This document shows positions 7,844 to 17,360 of a stretch of 60,657 nucleotides of DNA, in pieces. The stretch's first letter is position 1; each line of letters starts with the position of its first letter. A model generated the notes under the pieces. The model searched no databases, was not told where the DNA came from, and was given only the letters and a program-made list of their open reading frames with translations. Origin of the DNA: Westiellopsis prolifica IICB1 (lineage in GTDB: Bacteria; Cyanobacteriota; Cyanobacteriia; Cyanobacteriales; Nostocaceae); assembly GCF_004323185.1 (NCBI RefSeq), contig NZ_NAPS01000002.1, positions 1,419,742-1,480,398 of the forward strand, written 5' to 3'. The position numbers and the translations under genes are program-made.

Positions 7844-8664
7844 AAAACTCTGAAACTTTGGCAGCGTTACAAGAATTAATAGATGTAGTGGCAAAGTTGC
7901 GATCGCCTGATGGTGGTTGTCCCTGGGATTTAGCACAAACTCCCGAAACGTTGACACCGTATGTCATTGAAGAAGCTTATGAAGTGGTAGATGCGATCAA
8001 CAGTGGAGACCAACAAGCGATCGCAGAAGAATTAGGTGATTTACTTTTACAAGTTGTGTTGCAATCACAAATAGCCAAAGAATATGAACAATTTTCTTTA
8101 CGAGAAGTCGCCCAAGGTATTTCCCAAAAACTAATTCGGCGTCATCCTCATGTTTTTGGAGATGTGTCGGTGCAAAATGTGGATGAAGTGCGGCAAAATT
8201 GGGAACAAATTAAAGCAGCAGAAAAAGGTGAACCATCTCCAGAAAATCAAAAACTGAGTACAAAACTCAGTAGTTACGCCCGTAAACTTCCCCCATTAAT
8301 GGCGACAATGAAAATTTCTCAAAAAGCTGCCGCCCTTGGGTTTGAGTGGGAAAATATTGATGGAGTTTGGGATAAGTTTCATGAAGAATTGCAAGAGTTT
8401 CACGAAGCTTTAGCCCACGAAACACAACAACGACAACAAGCTGAATTAGGAGATTTATTATTTTCTATTCTCCAGCTAGCCCGTTGGTATAACCTTGATC
8501 CAACCGAAGCTTTACAAGGAACTAATCAGCGTTTTATTCAGCGCTTTCAAAAAATAGAAGTCTTTGCTGATCGCCCTCTTTCTGATTATTCTTTAGAAGA
8601 GTTAGAAGCTCTTTGGCAAAAAGCAAAAGCCCAACTTCAAGGGGAAGGAGGACATATCAATTAA
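7840..8664 (+). CDS. mazG: MazG nucleoside triphosphate pyrophosphohydrolase
   Basis: A 274-aa two-domain MazG. The first all-alpha NTP-PPase domain has CPWDLAQTPETL, then the metal-binding EEAYE and EELGDLL helices (about 45-75). The second repeats the pattern (FHEELQEFHEAL, AELGDLLFSIL) at about 185-215. The family hydrolyses NTPs to NMP and pyrophosphate, cleaning nucleotide pools in the cytoplasm and sometimes lowering ppGpp. The length matches E. coli MazG (263 aa) closely. Its ATG overlaps the stop of the DUF2227 gene by 4 bp. Confidence 0.95.
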   Translation: MKNSETLAALQELIDVVAKLRSPDGGCPWDLAQTPETLTPYVIEEAYEVVDAINSGDQQAIAEELGDLLLQVVLQSQIAKEYEQFSLREVAQGISQKLIRRHPHVFGDVSVQNVDEVRQNWEQIKAAEKGEPSPENQKLSTKLSSYARKLPPLMATMKISQKAAALGFEWENIDGVWDKFHEELQEFHEALAHETQQRQQAELGDLLFSILQLARWYNLDPTEALQGTNQRFIQRFQKIEVFADRPLSDYSLEELEALWQKAKAQLQGEGGHIN

Positions 8665-8739
8665 AAATTCAAAATACCTTCGGAAGCCGCTCCGCGTCTA
8701 CAAAATTCAAAGTTCAAGAACTTCTTGACCAGTGACAAT

Positions 8740-8769
8740 TGTACAGACGCGATTCATCGCGTCTCTAGA
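8740..8769. repeat. interspersed palindrome (TGTACAGACGCG type)
   Basis: An imperfect 30-bp palindrome, with ACAGACGCGAT pairing to ATCGCGTCTCT, between mazG and the Rieske gene. An identical 30-bp copy lies at 46157-46186 and variants at 28873-28901, 36664-36693 and 41501-41530. Several are followed by ACCAATGACCAATGAC-type short repeats. Confidence 0.7.
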
Positions 8770-8797
8770 CCAATGACCAATGCACTAAAAACAGTTT

Positions 8798-9235
8798 ATG
8801 AATCGTCGTGAATTTCTTGCTTGGGTAAGTGTGGGGAGTTTAGCTAGTTCTCTACCTGTAGTTATTGCAGCTTGTTCTTCTCAAACAAACTCTCCATCGA
8901 CTACCACTCCTCCCCGTACTGATGGTTTTCAAGTAGCTGGCACCATAACAGATTTGGACAAAAACGGTCAACTTTTTAACGAGGAAACAGCTGCTGGCAA
9001 GGTGTTAGTAGTTAAAGATACTGGTAATCCTAGCAAGTTAGTTGCCGTCAATCCTACTTGTACACATAAAGGTTGTATTGTGGGATGGAATAAAGACCAA
9101 AACGCTTTTGTCTGTCCCTGTCATGGTTCTAAATATGCCAGTGATGGTAAAGTGATCAATGGTCCAGCGAACCAACCTCTTTCTACGTATACAGCTAAGG
9201 TGGAAGGTAATGAAGTTTTGGTGAAAGGAAGTTAG
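8798..9235 (+). CDS. Rieske [2Fe-2S] lipoprotein, exported
   Basis: A small 145-aa Rieske protein. The N-terminus has a twin-arginine-like motif (NRREFL) and a hydrophobic stretch ending in the lipobox IAAC (Cys26), so it is likely exported folded by Tat and held by lipid at the membrane. The cluster ligands are Cys88 and His90 in CTHKGC and Cys106 and His109 in CPCHGS, with Cys93 and Cys108 placed for the family's disulfide. It is shorter than PetC of the cytochrome b6f complex and lacks that protein's transmembrane helix. It resembles the small soluble Rieske proteins of cyanobacteria; the electron partner is unknown. Confidence 0.88.
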   Translation: MNRREFLAWVSVGSLASSLPVVIAACSSQTNSPSTTTPPRTDGFQVAGTITDLDKNGQLFNEETAAGKVLVVKDTGNPSKLVAVNPTCTHKGCIVGWNKDQNAFVCPCHGSKYASDGKVINGPANQPLSTYTAKVEGNEVLVKGS

Positions 9236-9246
9236 TAGTTAAGGCT

Positions 9247-9298
9247 AAAGGGTAAGTGCTGAAGGGTTTTTCTTTTCCATTTTTCTTACCCTTTTTTT
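9247..9298 (+). terminator. putative rho-independent terminator after the Rieske gene
   Basis: AAAGGGTAAG (9247-9256) can pair with CTTACCCTTT (9285-9294), followed by a T run. The loop is long (about 28 bases), so efficiency is uncertain. The rest of the gap to 9653 is AT-rich with no gene seen. Confidence 0.45.
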
Positions 9299-9653
9299 CC
9301 TTAACCCACAAATATTAAAATGCACCCAATGATCAATAGATAACGCTCTTTGATACAACCGATGATTTTAGACACTCTTTGGTTAAAACATCTGAGTTCA
9401 GCCAAGAGTAATTTTTGACTTACTTGATGTAGATGCTGTGTAACTGTTCTTAGGATTTTGTTTTTTAAGATACAATACATTGATTATCAAGCAATTAGCC
9501 GGTTTTGGTTGAGCAAAAAATCACAGAATCTTAGTGATATTATTCATTGATTTTTTGATAAGTTTAAGGTATTAGTAATTAGAATTTGCGCCTTTTCCCC
9601 TTTCCTCAGTTGATAGGATTGGAAAACGGCATAGATTTAGGTTGTTGTGTAGC

Positions 9654-10964
9654 ATGAATATTTATGATGATTGTTCATCAAACCTAGTTGCAATAGCTAA
9701 AAGAACACGTATAGCGGCACTCAAGTTGTCAGTTTTATCAACTGAAGCAAAAAATCAAGCGATCGCAGCGATCGCTCAAGCTTTAGAATTAGCAAAAGAT
9801 GAAATTTTGCAAGCGAATGTTGCTGATTGTCAAGCAGCAGCAGCGGAAGGTATTGCTAAACCACTTTATAAACGCTTGCAATTAGATGAGTATAAATTAA
9901 AAGATGCGATCGCAGGAGTCATAGATGTTGGCAAACTTGCTGATCCTGTGGGTGCAGTACAGATAAATCGTGAACTTGATACAGGTTTAATTCTCAAGCG
10001 AATCACTTGTCCTTTGGGTGTTTTGGGTGTGATTTTTGAAGCCCGTCCAGAAGCGGCTATTCAAATTGTGGCTTTGGCGATCAAGTCGGGTAATGGTGTA
10101 ATTCTTAAAGGTGGTAAAGAAGCTATTCGTTCTTGTGAAGCCATAGTCAAAGCAATTAAGCAGGGATTATCAGCAACTGCTGTTAATCCTGATGTGGTGC
10201 AGTTGTTGACAACCAGAGAAGAAACTTTAGAACTTTTAAAATTAGATAAATATGTAGACTTAATTATTCCTAGAGGTTCAAATGCTTTTGTGCGCTTTGT
10301 CCAGGAAAATACCCGTATACCCGTACTAGGACACGCTGACGGTATCTGTCATCTCTATATAGATCAAGCTGCTGATTTTGAAAAAGCAATCACCATCACT
10401 GTGGATGCAAAAACACATTATCCGGCTGCATGTAATGCGATTGAAACCTTGCTAATTCATGCTGAAATTGCTCAGGATATTCTTCCAAAGATTGCTGAGG
10501 CTTTGCAAACACAAAATGTCGAATTAAGAGGCGATGAACGCAGTCGCGAAATTTTACCAAGCTTGACATCAGTCACACAAACAGACTGGGAAACTGAATA
10601 CAGCGATTTAATTTTGGCAATTAAAATTATAGATTCTTTAGAAGAAGCGATCGCTCATATTAATGATTATGGTTCCAAGCATACCGATGCGATCGTTACT
10701 GAAGATCTAGAAGCGGCTAACACTTTTTTGGCGCTGGTAAATGCAGCAGGAGTTTATCACAATTGTTCTACTCGCTTTGCAGATGGTTTCCGCTACGGTT
10801 TTGGTGCAGAAGTGGGAATCAGTACCCAACAAATGCAACCGCGCGGTCCTGTTGGTTTAGAGGGATTAGTTACATACAAGTACCAACTAACAGGTGATGG
10901 TCATATTGCCGCTACTTATACAGGTGCTAATGCCAAATCCTTTACTCACAAGGACATAACATAA
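9654..10964 (+). CDS. proA: gamma-glutamyl phosphate reductase
   Basis: A 436-aa ProA, the cytoplasmic enzyme that reduces gamma-glutamyl phosphate to glutamate semialdehyde with NADPH in proline synthesis. It shows the aldehyde dehydrogenase-like fold, with [15 protein letters not shown], the cofactor-site region [12 protein letters not shown], the catalytic Cys in [13 protein letters not shown], and the closing [23 protein letters not shown]. The length is normal. An in-frame TTG at 9642 would add four residues, but the ATG at 9654 is preferred. No proB lies nearby, so the pathway is split in this genome. Confidence 0.95.
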   Translation: MNIYDDCSSNLVAIAKRTRIAALKLSVLSTEAKNQAIAAIAQALELAKDEILQANVADCQAAAAEGIAKPLYKRLQLDEYKLKDAIAGVIDVGKLADPVGAVQINRELDTGLILKRITCPLGVLGVIFEARPEAAIQIVALAIKSGNGVILKGGKEAIRSCEAIVKAIKQGLSATAVNPDVVQLLTTREETLELLKLDKYVDLIIPRGSNAFVRFVQENTRIPVLGHADGICHLYIDQAADFEKAITITVDAKTHYPAACNAIETLLIHAEIAQDILPKIAEALQTQNVELRGDERSREILPSLTSVTQTDWETEYSDLILAIKIIDSLEEAIAHINDYGSKHTDAIVTEDLEAANTFLALVNAAGVYHNCSTRFADGFRYGFGAEVGISTQQMQPRGPVGLEGLVTYKYQLTGDGHIAATYTGANAKSFTHKDIT

Positions 10965-11979
10965 TTAAAAAGCCTATGTAAGTTGGGTAACCATTCCCTG
11001 ACCTAAAGGTGCAGGGCTTTGTCCCCCTCCTCACACTTGTTATTGTATTTGTTGCTATTTATACAATAAAATTATGTGAATACTGTACAAATAAATAATA
11101 ATATACCTTAGGTCAACTGAAAAATTAATGGCTTTTTTCCAAAAAATTGAAGCAAACTTCATTATTTCCGTACTTTTTATACATATTATTAAAATAATGG
11201 TTCTAATAGAATAAATTCATCCATCCTGACAAAACTAAGAGTAGCAGGTTGGGCTGAACCCACATAGTCAACTATTTGACAATGCGTGAATTCTACAATA
11301 TCTGTCAAGTTTAAGGAGTAAAAAGCAAAGCGCCCAATATTATCTGTTGTTTAACAACTAATAAAACACTATCCAAGTCTTGACCTGACTAGCCAATAAA
11401 CTTCAAAATAGTACTGAGCCTAAATATTTGTAAGTACGAGTCTTTCTGAAATAAACCTGTTTGTGGGGAGATTCTAGGCTCAGGCTAATTAACCCGTTAG
11501 GGAAAAAACGCTGTAAAATTCACCAAATTCTACTAACCAATGATTGTTTACACAGTTATTCCAGACTTTACTGAACCTCATGCCCGTAAATGTAGTCTTT
11601 ACCCTTTTGCAAGTAATTTTGCTAGTAATAAAGCTATTTAGGGAAAAAATGCGCTGACAAATTGCAGTTATTTTGAGCAACTAGCGCATGTGCTTGATAA
11701 AATATCATCTTGTTAGCAAGCAAAATCACCGGTTCATTCAAATATTGGTCAGTTTAAGGATGGTATTTGACTATATTCAAAATCACATGATGAGCTTTCA
11801 AATAAGAATGAGATCTGAACACCATTCGCGAGGGAAAAACTCAGGAAGTGACAAAAAGGCATTTTAGACTTTCAGTCCACTTCGTTGACCAAACACCTGA
11901 ATTTTCCTCATAACCAGATTTAATGAATACAACTTTTTGTACTTTCCATAAGTTTGTGGTACACAACTAAATTTCAACT
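10965..11979. other. gene-poor stretch
   Basis: About 1 kb of AT-rich DNA after proA. No coding frame has convincing codon use or a start signal, and no clear hairpin was seen. A 63-aa minus-strand frame at 11489-11680 looks random. It may be decayed mobile-element DNA, but no family could be recognised. Confidence 0.5.
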
Positions 11980-12138
11980 ATGAACAAAAAATGGGCTGTT
12001 AAGCGGATTACTGTAAATCTGGCATCTAACGAAGCCAGTAAGCTTGAAAAATACTGTGATCAGACAGGTAGAGCAGCAACGGATGTGATTAGGGAACTCA
12101 TTCGAGCTTTACCAATGACTAGACCTGAGCAGAATTAA
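11980..12138 (+). CDS. small ribbon-helix-helix-like protein (paralog A)
   Basis: A 52-aa frame from ATG 11980 to TAA 12136-12138. A beta strand (VKRITVNL) is followed by a helix-turn-helix-like stretch (SNEASKLEKYCDQTGR, then AATDVIRELIRAL), the usual layout of CopG/Arc-type DNA-binding proteins. It closely matches the C-terminal two thirds of the minus-strand gene at 12447-12632 (shared KLE, TG+AATD, +ELI+ALP). No toxin gene is adjacent, so an antitoxin role is only a possibility. Conservation against the paralog is the main reason to call it a gene. Confidence 0.7.
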   Translation: MNKKWAVKRITVNLASNEASKLEKYCDQTGRAATDVIRELIRALPMTRPEQN

Positions 12139-12446
12139 AACCAGGTTTATTCTTGCTCTTGATAGAGATGATGATTTTTGCAAACTAGTTTTCGCCTTAG
12201 GCTGGATATTCAGTCTATTGCAAGCGTACTAGCTAGTAATTAATAGGTTAGAGATTCCTTAGTCAGTTAATAGACTAAGGATACTCTACAATTTTACTCC
12301 ACACTTATTAGTTGTATGTTTCCCAGATAACATTTCAGGAAATATTTTGCTATTTTACTAAAATTTTCTGAACTTAGATTACCGAAGTCGTATACAGTAG
12401 CGAGAATTCTTGCAAAGACTGGAGTTTTACTTATCGGTCTGGAAAG

Positions 12447-12632
12447 CTAGGTTGCAGGCAACTCTTTAATGAGTTCCAGAATTATATCGGTTGCTGCTTT
12501 TCCCGTCCAGTCACAATGCTGTTCAAGTTTTCTAACTTCATCTGGTGTCAGTTCAAGAGTTATTTGTTTCACTGATGGTTTGTTAATGGGTGTTGCAAAC
12601 ATTGGCAATACGTTTGTAGAGCTTTCTTTCAT
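12447..12632 (-). CDS. small ribbon-helix-helix-like protein (paralog B)
   Basis: A 61-aa protein starting at the ATG at 12632. A variable N-terminus (about 1-18) is followed by the RHH-like strand VKQITLEL and helices (TPDEVRKLEQHCDWTG, then KAATDIILELIKELP). It is a paralog of 11980-12138, arranged tail to tail with it about 310 bp apart. The preserved pattern despite many base changes argues for selection. It is probably a DNA-binding regulator of unknown target. The intervening 12139-12446 holds no gene that I can see. Confidence 0.7.
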   Translation of the reverse strand: MKESSTNVLPMFATPINKPSVKQITLELTPDEVRKLEQHCDWTGKAATDIILELIKELPAT

Positions 12633-13310
12633 TGTTTTTATACATCATTATCCAAGATGACTTAGTATTGCCAATCTCTAACTATGTTTACCAGTGAAAA
12701 TCTAGTTTTTGACATTTAACTTAAGATTTTTAATATTCTTTAATATTCTATATTAAGAGTTTTGACATACTCATCAGGAGCAAATGCCAAAGCAATTGTT
12801 GACGCTTCATCGAGTCGTGCTACTGAGGAAGTCGTTTTGGAAACCTTGTGTTAGGTATATTAAGACACAGTGTGCAGTATGTTTACCAGTAATTTTTACA
12901 TTAGATTTTCTAATTTTGTCAAGTAGTTAAAGTTATATAAGATCCCACAGGCGTACTTATTTTGAATAAACGCGATTTACGTAAGTTGGCTGAATGAAGC
13001 AAGAATCCCACGTGCTAAAGCAAGCGTGGGAGTGTTAATAAAACACTATTGCTCAATTTATGTGGCGGTTTAAATTCAAAGGGCGACCAAATGGCTAAAG
13101 TGGTTGCTGTATAAGAACCATAGCCGTTGAATAGCGACAGCTAACTAGTCTAAAATATCCAGTCTGGTCTTTTCATAGAAATATTTGGATTATAAGCTGC
13201 TTAGATGAAGTTATTATTATGATAATATTTCTGCACTGTAAAAATTTTAGCGTGACTAGATTATGTGCATTTAGGATCTCTAGTATGGACGCTAAATCAA
13301 TAGTAAGGAT
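12633..13310. other. gene-poor stretch with possible IS end
   Basis: AT-rich DNA between paralog B and the ThDP enzyme gene. It holds the hairpin at 13006-13031 described separately, and no plausible gene. A few codon-like runs before the hairpin could be remains of a tnpB tail but are too decayed to call. Confidence 0.5.
12990..13040 (+). mobile_element. possible solo right end of an IS200/IS605-type element
   Basis: ATGAAGCAAGAATCCCACG, a short loop, then CGTGGGAGTG forms a 7-bp stem (13006-13012 with 13025-13031). Cyanobacterial IS200/IS605 (tnpB) elements commonly end with AAGAATCCC...GGGAGTG hairpins just past tnpB. No intact transposase is next to it, so this would be a leftover end. 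Confidence 0.4.
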
Positions 13311-15047
13311 ATGAACATTAATACGGCTAGACAGTTCAGTTCTTCGGAAAATATATCTCAAAGTCAGTCATCTGCACCTTTATCAGTAGCAGAGGCTGTA
13401 GTTAAGATCTTGGAAAAGCTAGGAGTAATCTATGCATTTGGTGTCTCTGGAGGTGCGATCGCACCTGTGTGGGGTGCATTGCATAATAGTTCCTTACAAG
13501 TACTCCATTTTCGGCATGAAGCAGGAGCAGCGTTTGCAGCGACAGAAGCGTATTTTGCTAGCGATCGCCCAGTAGTGATATTCACTACCACAGGCCCAGG
13601 AATCACCAATGCTTTGACAGGACTATTAGCTGCCCGTTGGGAAGGTGCTAAGGTCATTCTGGTGTCAGCTGCAACTCCATCACCCAGACGCGGACGCTGG
13701 GCTTTACAGGAAACCAGTAACTATACCATGCCTGTTACAGGTCTTTTTACTTCAGGGACAATATTTCATTATGCAACGACTCTTGAATCTAGTGATGAAC
13801 TTCCAGAAGTTACACGAAGACTTGCCCTTGGCTGTGGAAGACCTGGAGGATTCGTAGCCCATCTGAGTATACCTACAAACATTCAGACAAGATCTGTGAG
13901 AGCATCGTTACCAAAAGCAGGTTTGTCTTACGGTTTGCCAACTGTAAGCAAGGAAACAATAGCAGAATGTGCGCGATTGCTGTCTGAAGGATCTTTTGCA
14001 ATCTGGGTTGGCTTTGGTGCGCGAGATGCAGCAGCGGAGATTCGCCAACTGGCTGAAAGGACAGGAGCTGCTGTCATGTGTTCACCCCGTGGTAAGGGTA
14101 TTTTTCCAGAAAATCATCCTCAGTTTGTAGGCGTTACAGGCTTTGGTGGACATGCATCAGTTCTAGCTTACATGCAAGAGCAACGTCCTTTGCGGACGCT
14201 CGTACTCGGAACACGCCTTGGTGAACTTACCTCTTTCTGGAATCCGGCGATGATCCCTACACGAGGATTTGTGCATGTTGACCTGAACGCAGAGGTTCCA
14301 GGAACAGCCTATCCATCAGCTGAGACGTTCACTATCCAGTCTGATGCTGGCATATTTCTCAGAGGACTGCTGAAATACTTTCCAGAAAATATAGGTTCTT
14401 CATTTGCGATCGCTTTACCCCATCCTAAACGTGATTTAATCGAACCACAGGCAAACGGTTTGGTGCGACCCCAGTTACTGATGGATGTGATTCAACGAGT
14501 AATTATCGACAGAACAGATGTACTGGTGATGGCAGAGTCTGCTAACTCGCTGGCTTGGGTAAATCCAATCCTACAATTTGCCAAACCAGCCCGCTTCCGT
14601 GTCAGTACTAGCTTTGCCTCTATGGGACATTTTGTTACAGGTGTTGTTGGTGCTGCTTTAGCACGTAAAGGCAAGGCAGTAGCCATTGTTGGTGATGGTG
14701 CGATGCTCATGAACAACGAAGTGAGTACGGCTGTAAAATATCAAATTCCTGCCATCTGGATTGTACTCAATGATGGGCGCTACAACATATGCGAACAAGG
14801 AATGACGTATTTAGGTTTTAAGGGCGTAGATGCAACAATTCCACAGGCAGATTTTGTCAAAATAGCCCAAGGAATGGGAGCTGATGGTATCAGGGTTGAA
14901 AGCGAATCTAAAGTTCAGGCAGCATTAGAGAGAGCAATGGCAGCTACTTGTCCATTTGTAGTTGATGTACTCATCGATCCCACCCAAGAACCACCATCTG
15001 AAGGTCGTTATCAAAGTCTGATTTCACAAGGCGCTACAAATTATTAA
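13311..15047 (+). CDS. thiamine-diphosphate enzyme, acetolactate-synthase-like
   Basis: A 578-aa ThDP-dependent enzyme with the three-domain order of the acetolactate synthase/benzaldehyde lyase family. The N-terminal Pyr domain (about 25-190) has catalytic Glu70 in FRHEAGAAFAATE. The central domain is about 210-350, and the C-terminal PP domain (about 385-560) has GDG at 461-463 and Asn487 at the end of the ThDP/Mg motif. Family members make or break C-C bonds next to a carbonyl; the substrate here is unknown. It is not the housekeeping IlvB, because the context is a KAS III-like gene 38 bp downstream and then an SGNH and an SDR gene. The ATG start at 13311 lies after a gene-poor region. Confidence 0.85.
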   Translation: MNINTARQFSSSENISQSQSSAPLSVAEAVVKILEKLGVIYAFGVSGGAIAPVWGALHNSSLQVLHFRHEAGAAFAATEAYFASDRPVVIFTTTGPGITNALTGLLAARWEGAKVILVSAATPSPRRGRWALQETSNYTMPVTGLFTSGTIFHYATTLESSDELPEVTRRLALGCGRPGGFVAHLSIPTNIQTRSVRASLPKAGLSYGLPTVSKETIAECARLLSEGSFAIWVGFGARDAAAEIRQLAERTGAAVMCSPRGKGIFPENHPQFVGVTGFGGHASVLAYMQEQRPLRTLVLGTRLGELTSFWNPAMIPTRGFVHVDLNAEVPGTAYPSAETFTIQSDAGIFLRGLLKYFPENIGSSFAIALPHPKRDLIEPQANGLVRPQLLMDVIQRVIIDRTDVLVMAESANSLAWVNPILQFAKPARFRVSTSFASMGHFVTGVVGAALARKGKAVAIVGDGAMLMNNEVSTAVKYQIPAIWIVLNDGRYNICEQGMTYLGFKGVDATIPQADFVKIAQGMGADGIRVESESKVQAALERAMAATCPFVVDVLIDPTQEPPSEGRYQSLISQGATNY

Positions 15048-15085
15048 ATTAATTATTTCACTTTGTTTAATAGGGCAGTTCAACT

Positions 15086-16225
15086 ATGGTGTATTCTCCA
15101 GTAGGTATTAGTTCACTCGCTATCAGTTTGCCAAGCATTAAACGCACAAGAGATTATTATATAGAAAAATACCCAGACTTAGTTGCTCAATCTGAGGAAA
15201 AAAGTTTAGCAAAGTTGTTTTCTCTGACTGACTCTACTCCTAGTAATGAGTTTGATCTAGAGATGATGCCTTATTTGTCTGATCCCTTTCGTGGAACAGT
15301 TGAGCAGAGACTGCTGGGACCAGGGGAGTCTTCTCTGACACTCGAATATGATGCAGCAATAAAAGCTCTTGAAGCAGCCAAGCTTTCTGTTGACGACATA
15401 GATCTCATACTTGTTGCTTCAGTCTGGCCTGAACAAATTGGATTTGGCAACGCTGCCTTTCTTGCCCAGCAACTTGACTTTCAGGGTGCTGCTTGGAATC
15501 TAGATGCAGCCTGTGGAGTAACACCAGTTGCACTTCAAACTGCCTGTGCCTTGGTGCGAGGCGGAGAGTACAAAAAAGTGCTTGTGGTTGTCTCATGTAC
15601 ATACTCTCGCTTTTTCGATGAACGCGATACTATCTTCTGGTGTATTAGTGATGGCGCTGGGGCTTTTGTTGTCGATAGGCTCGAACAAAATCAGGGAGTT
15701 CTAGGTACAAAAACCATTAATACACAACTATTGTGTAACACTTTATTCTCTAAAATTTCAGAGGACGAACAGGGTCATCCACTAGTTCGTATGCAGATTG
15801 GAAAAGAAGCAAACAAGCTCTTCCGAGAAACGGCTGCGAATTTTCTTCGTACTTGTTGTGAGGGTGCCGCCAGTGCAGCTGGTGTATCTTTAGAGCAAAT
15901 CGACTTTTTTCTTTTCAATACACCTACAGCTTGGTTTGCACGTTTTTGCACACGTGTACTTGGCATTGAACTAGAGCGGACAATTAATATTCATCCGCAA
16001 TATGCAAATATTGGCTCGGTACTCTCGTTAGCCAATATGTACCATGCTGCACACTTGAGCAAAATTCGTGAAAACGATTTGGTTCTGCTCTATGGATTCG
16101 GTGCAGCAGGTGCTGCTTCTGCAAGTGTGATGCGTTGGGGAAATGTAGCTCTAGGTCCTGATCCTCTTAAGGTAACAGACTCAACAGTGAAAATTTCTGA
16201 AGGCAGTAAGTATGTATCTTGTTGA
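15086..16225 (+). CDS. KAS III-like (FabH-type) condensing enzyme, atypical active site
   Basis: A 379-aa thiolase-fold protein resembling 3-oxoacyl-ACP synthase III. The nucleophile Cys143 sits in DAACGVTP and the conserved Asn308 in HPQYANIGS. The segment that carries His-Gln-Ala-Asn in FabH reads Asn-Thr-Pro-Thr here (278-281), so the usual catalytic His is missing. Such changes occur in KAS III relatives that transfer acyl groups or condense without the normal decarboxylation. The protein is about 60 residues longer than FabH, with extra sequence at 25-75. It is probably co-transcribed with the ThDP enzyme. A 24-bp palindrome follows the stop codon. Confidence 0.85.
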   Translation: MVYSPVGISSLAISLPSIKRTRDYYIEKYPDLVAQSEEKSLAKLFSLTDSTPSNEFDLEMMPYLSDPFRGTVEQRLLGPGESSLTLEYDAAIKALEAAKLSVDDIDLILVASVWPEQIGFGNAAFLAQQLDFQGAAWNLDAACGVTPVALQTACALVRGGEYKKVLVVVSCTYSRFFDERDTIFWCISDGAGAFVVDRLEQNQGVLGTKTINTQLLCNTLFSKISEDEQGHPLVRMQIGKEANKLFRETAANFLRTCCEGAASAAGVSLEQIDFFLFNTPTAWFARFCTRVLGIELERTINIHPQYANIGSVLSLANMYHAAHLSKIRENDLVLLYGFGAAGAASASVMRWGNVALGPDPLKVTDSTVKISEGSKYVSC

Positions 16226-16243
16226 TTAAATACTCTTGGTTTG

Positions 16244-16267
16244 TAGTAAGCACTTAAGTGCTTACTA
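16244..16267. repeat. 24-bp perfect palindrome
   Basis: TAGTAAGCACTT followed by its exact reverse complement, 18 bp after the KAS III-like stop. No T run follows, so it is not a standard terminator. A similar TTAGCACGCTTAGTGCTT sequence occurs near 45260 and a GTAGTAAGCGCTAC form near 22934, suggesting a small interspersed family. Confidence 0.75.
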
Positions 16268-16332
16268 TGAATGAATAGGTATTTTTTATTTAGATAATCG
16301 GTATAATACCGAAAACATATCTAAGGTTCACT

Positions 16333-17334
16333 GTGCAAAGAAAATTTTTGGCAACCGGACTTTTACTCTTGTCTGTTGCTTTTCCACTCAAAGTTTTAGC
16401 AAAGAGTTATGACGAGATTTATGTGTTTGGCGATAGCTTTTCTGATACAGGCAATGTATTTAACGCCACAGGTGGAGCTATCCCGCCCAGTCCATATGTT
16501 GATGGGCGTTTTTCCAACGGTTCAGTTTGGGTGGAATATCTCGCCTCTGATTTAGGAATCAATTTTAATCCACAGACCAATTTTGCTTTTGGCGGTGCAA
16601 CCACAGGCTTTGATAATATTGGCTTGGCAGGTTTACCAGGATTACAGCAACAAATTAATAGCTTTACAACAGCAAATGCGTCTGTTGATCCGAATGCTCT
16701 TTACATTGTCTGGGCTAGTACGAATGATTACATAAAGTATTTTTTTGGTGATGTTCCCGATCCTAACCAAACAGTCACAAATATATCAACTGCGGTAGAA
16801 TCACTAATTGCTGTCGGCGCTAAAGATATTATGGTGGTTAACCAGCCCGATTTAGGAAAATTCCCGATTACAGGCGGGAATAATCAAACTTCTGATGCAC
16901 TTAGCAATTTGATCAGTACACATAACTCCAACTTGACTGCAAGTATCTACTTATGGGATCAGCAACTAAATCCAGATATCAATATTATTGGTCTTGATGT
17001 TAATTCTTTATTTAATCGGATAATTGCAGATCCCCAGGAATTTGGTTTTACCAATGCAACTGACTCTTGCCTTCCGGGAGACTTATCAGTTGTACCGATA
17101 AATCCTCCGACACAGCCAGTTAACTGTACTCCAGATACCTTTGTGTTTTGGGATCAACTTCATCCAACGACGGCTACTCATAAGACAATTGGAGAATTAG
17201 CATTTTCAACACTTAAGAAAGAAAAAGTGCCTGTTCCTGAACCTTCTCCTGTGTTGGGGGTGTTAACGTTTGGTGCTTTAGCTGTAGTTGGGAAAAGGAA
17301 ACGTAAAGAACAATCTGATGTAGTGCAAAAATAA
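16333..17334 (+). CDS. SGNH/GDSL esterase with PEP-CTERM anchor
   Basis: A 333-aa exported hydrolase. A signal peptide (about 1-24) is followed by the SGNH blocks: GDS with Ser35 (VFGDSFSDTGN), block II GRFSNGSVWVEYL, block III with Asn131-Asp132 (ASTNDY), and the catalytic pair Asp274/His277 in DQLHP. The C-terminus is a PEP-CTERM signal: VPVPEPSP, a hydrophobic stretch and KRKRK. It is thus likely processed by an exosortase such as the one at 42933 and delivered to the outer layers. The GTG at 16333 is the only reasonable start. It lies between the KAS III-like gene and the SDR, so it may act on the product of that locus. Confidence 0.85.
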   Translation: MQRKFLATGLLLLSVAFPLKVLAKSYDEIYVFGDSFSDTGNVFNATGGAIPPSPYVDGRFSNGSVWVEYLASDLGINFNPQTNFAFGGATTGFDNIGLAGLPGLQQQINSFTTANASVDPNALYIVWASTNDYIKYFFGDVPDPNQTVTNISTAVESLIAVGAKDIMVVNQPDLGKFPITGGNNQTSDALSNLISTHNSNLTASIYLWDQQLNPDINIIGLDVNSLFNRIIADPQEFGFTNATDSCLPGDLSVVPINPPTQPVNCTPDTFVFWDQLHPTTATHKTIGELAFSTLKKEKVPVPEPSPVLGVLTFGALAVVGKRKRKEQSDVVQK

Positions 17335-17360
17335 GGAATCAAAAAGAAAGGATAAAACCT

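Noticed and set aside
13311-15047. Housekeeping acetolactate synthase (ilvB)
   Set aside because: The fold is the same, but the gene neighbourhood (KAS III-like, SGNH, SDR) and the lack of an ilvN partner point to a specialised enzyme.
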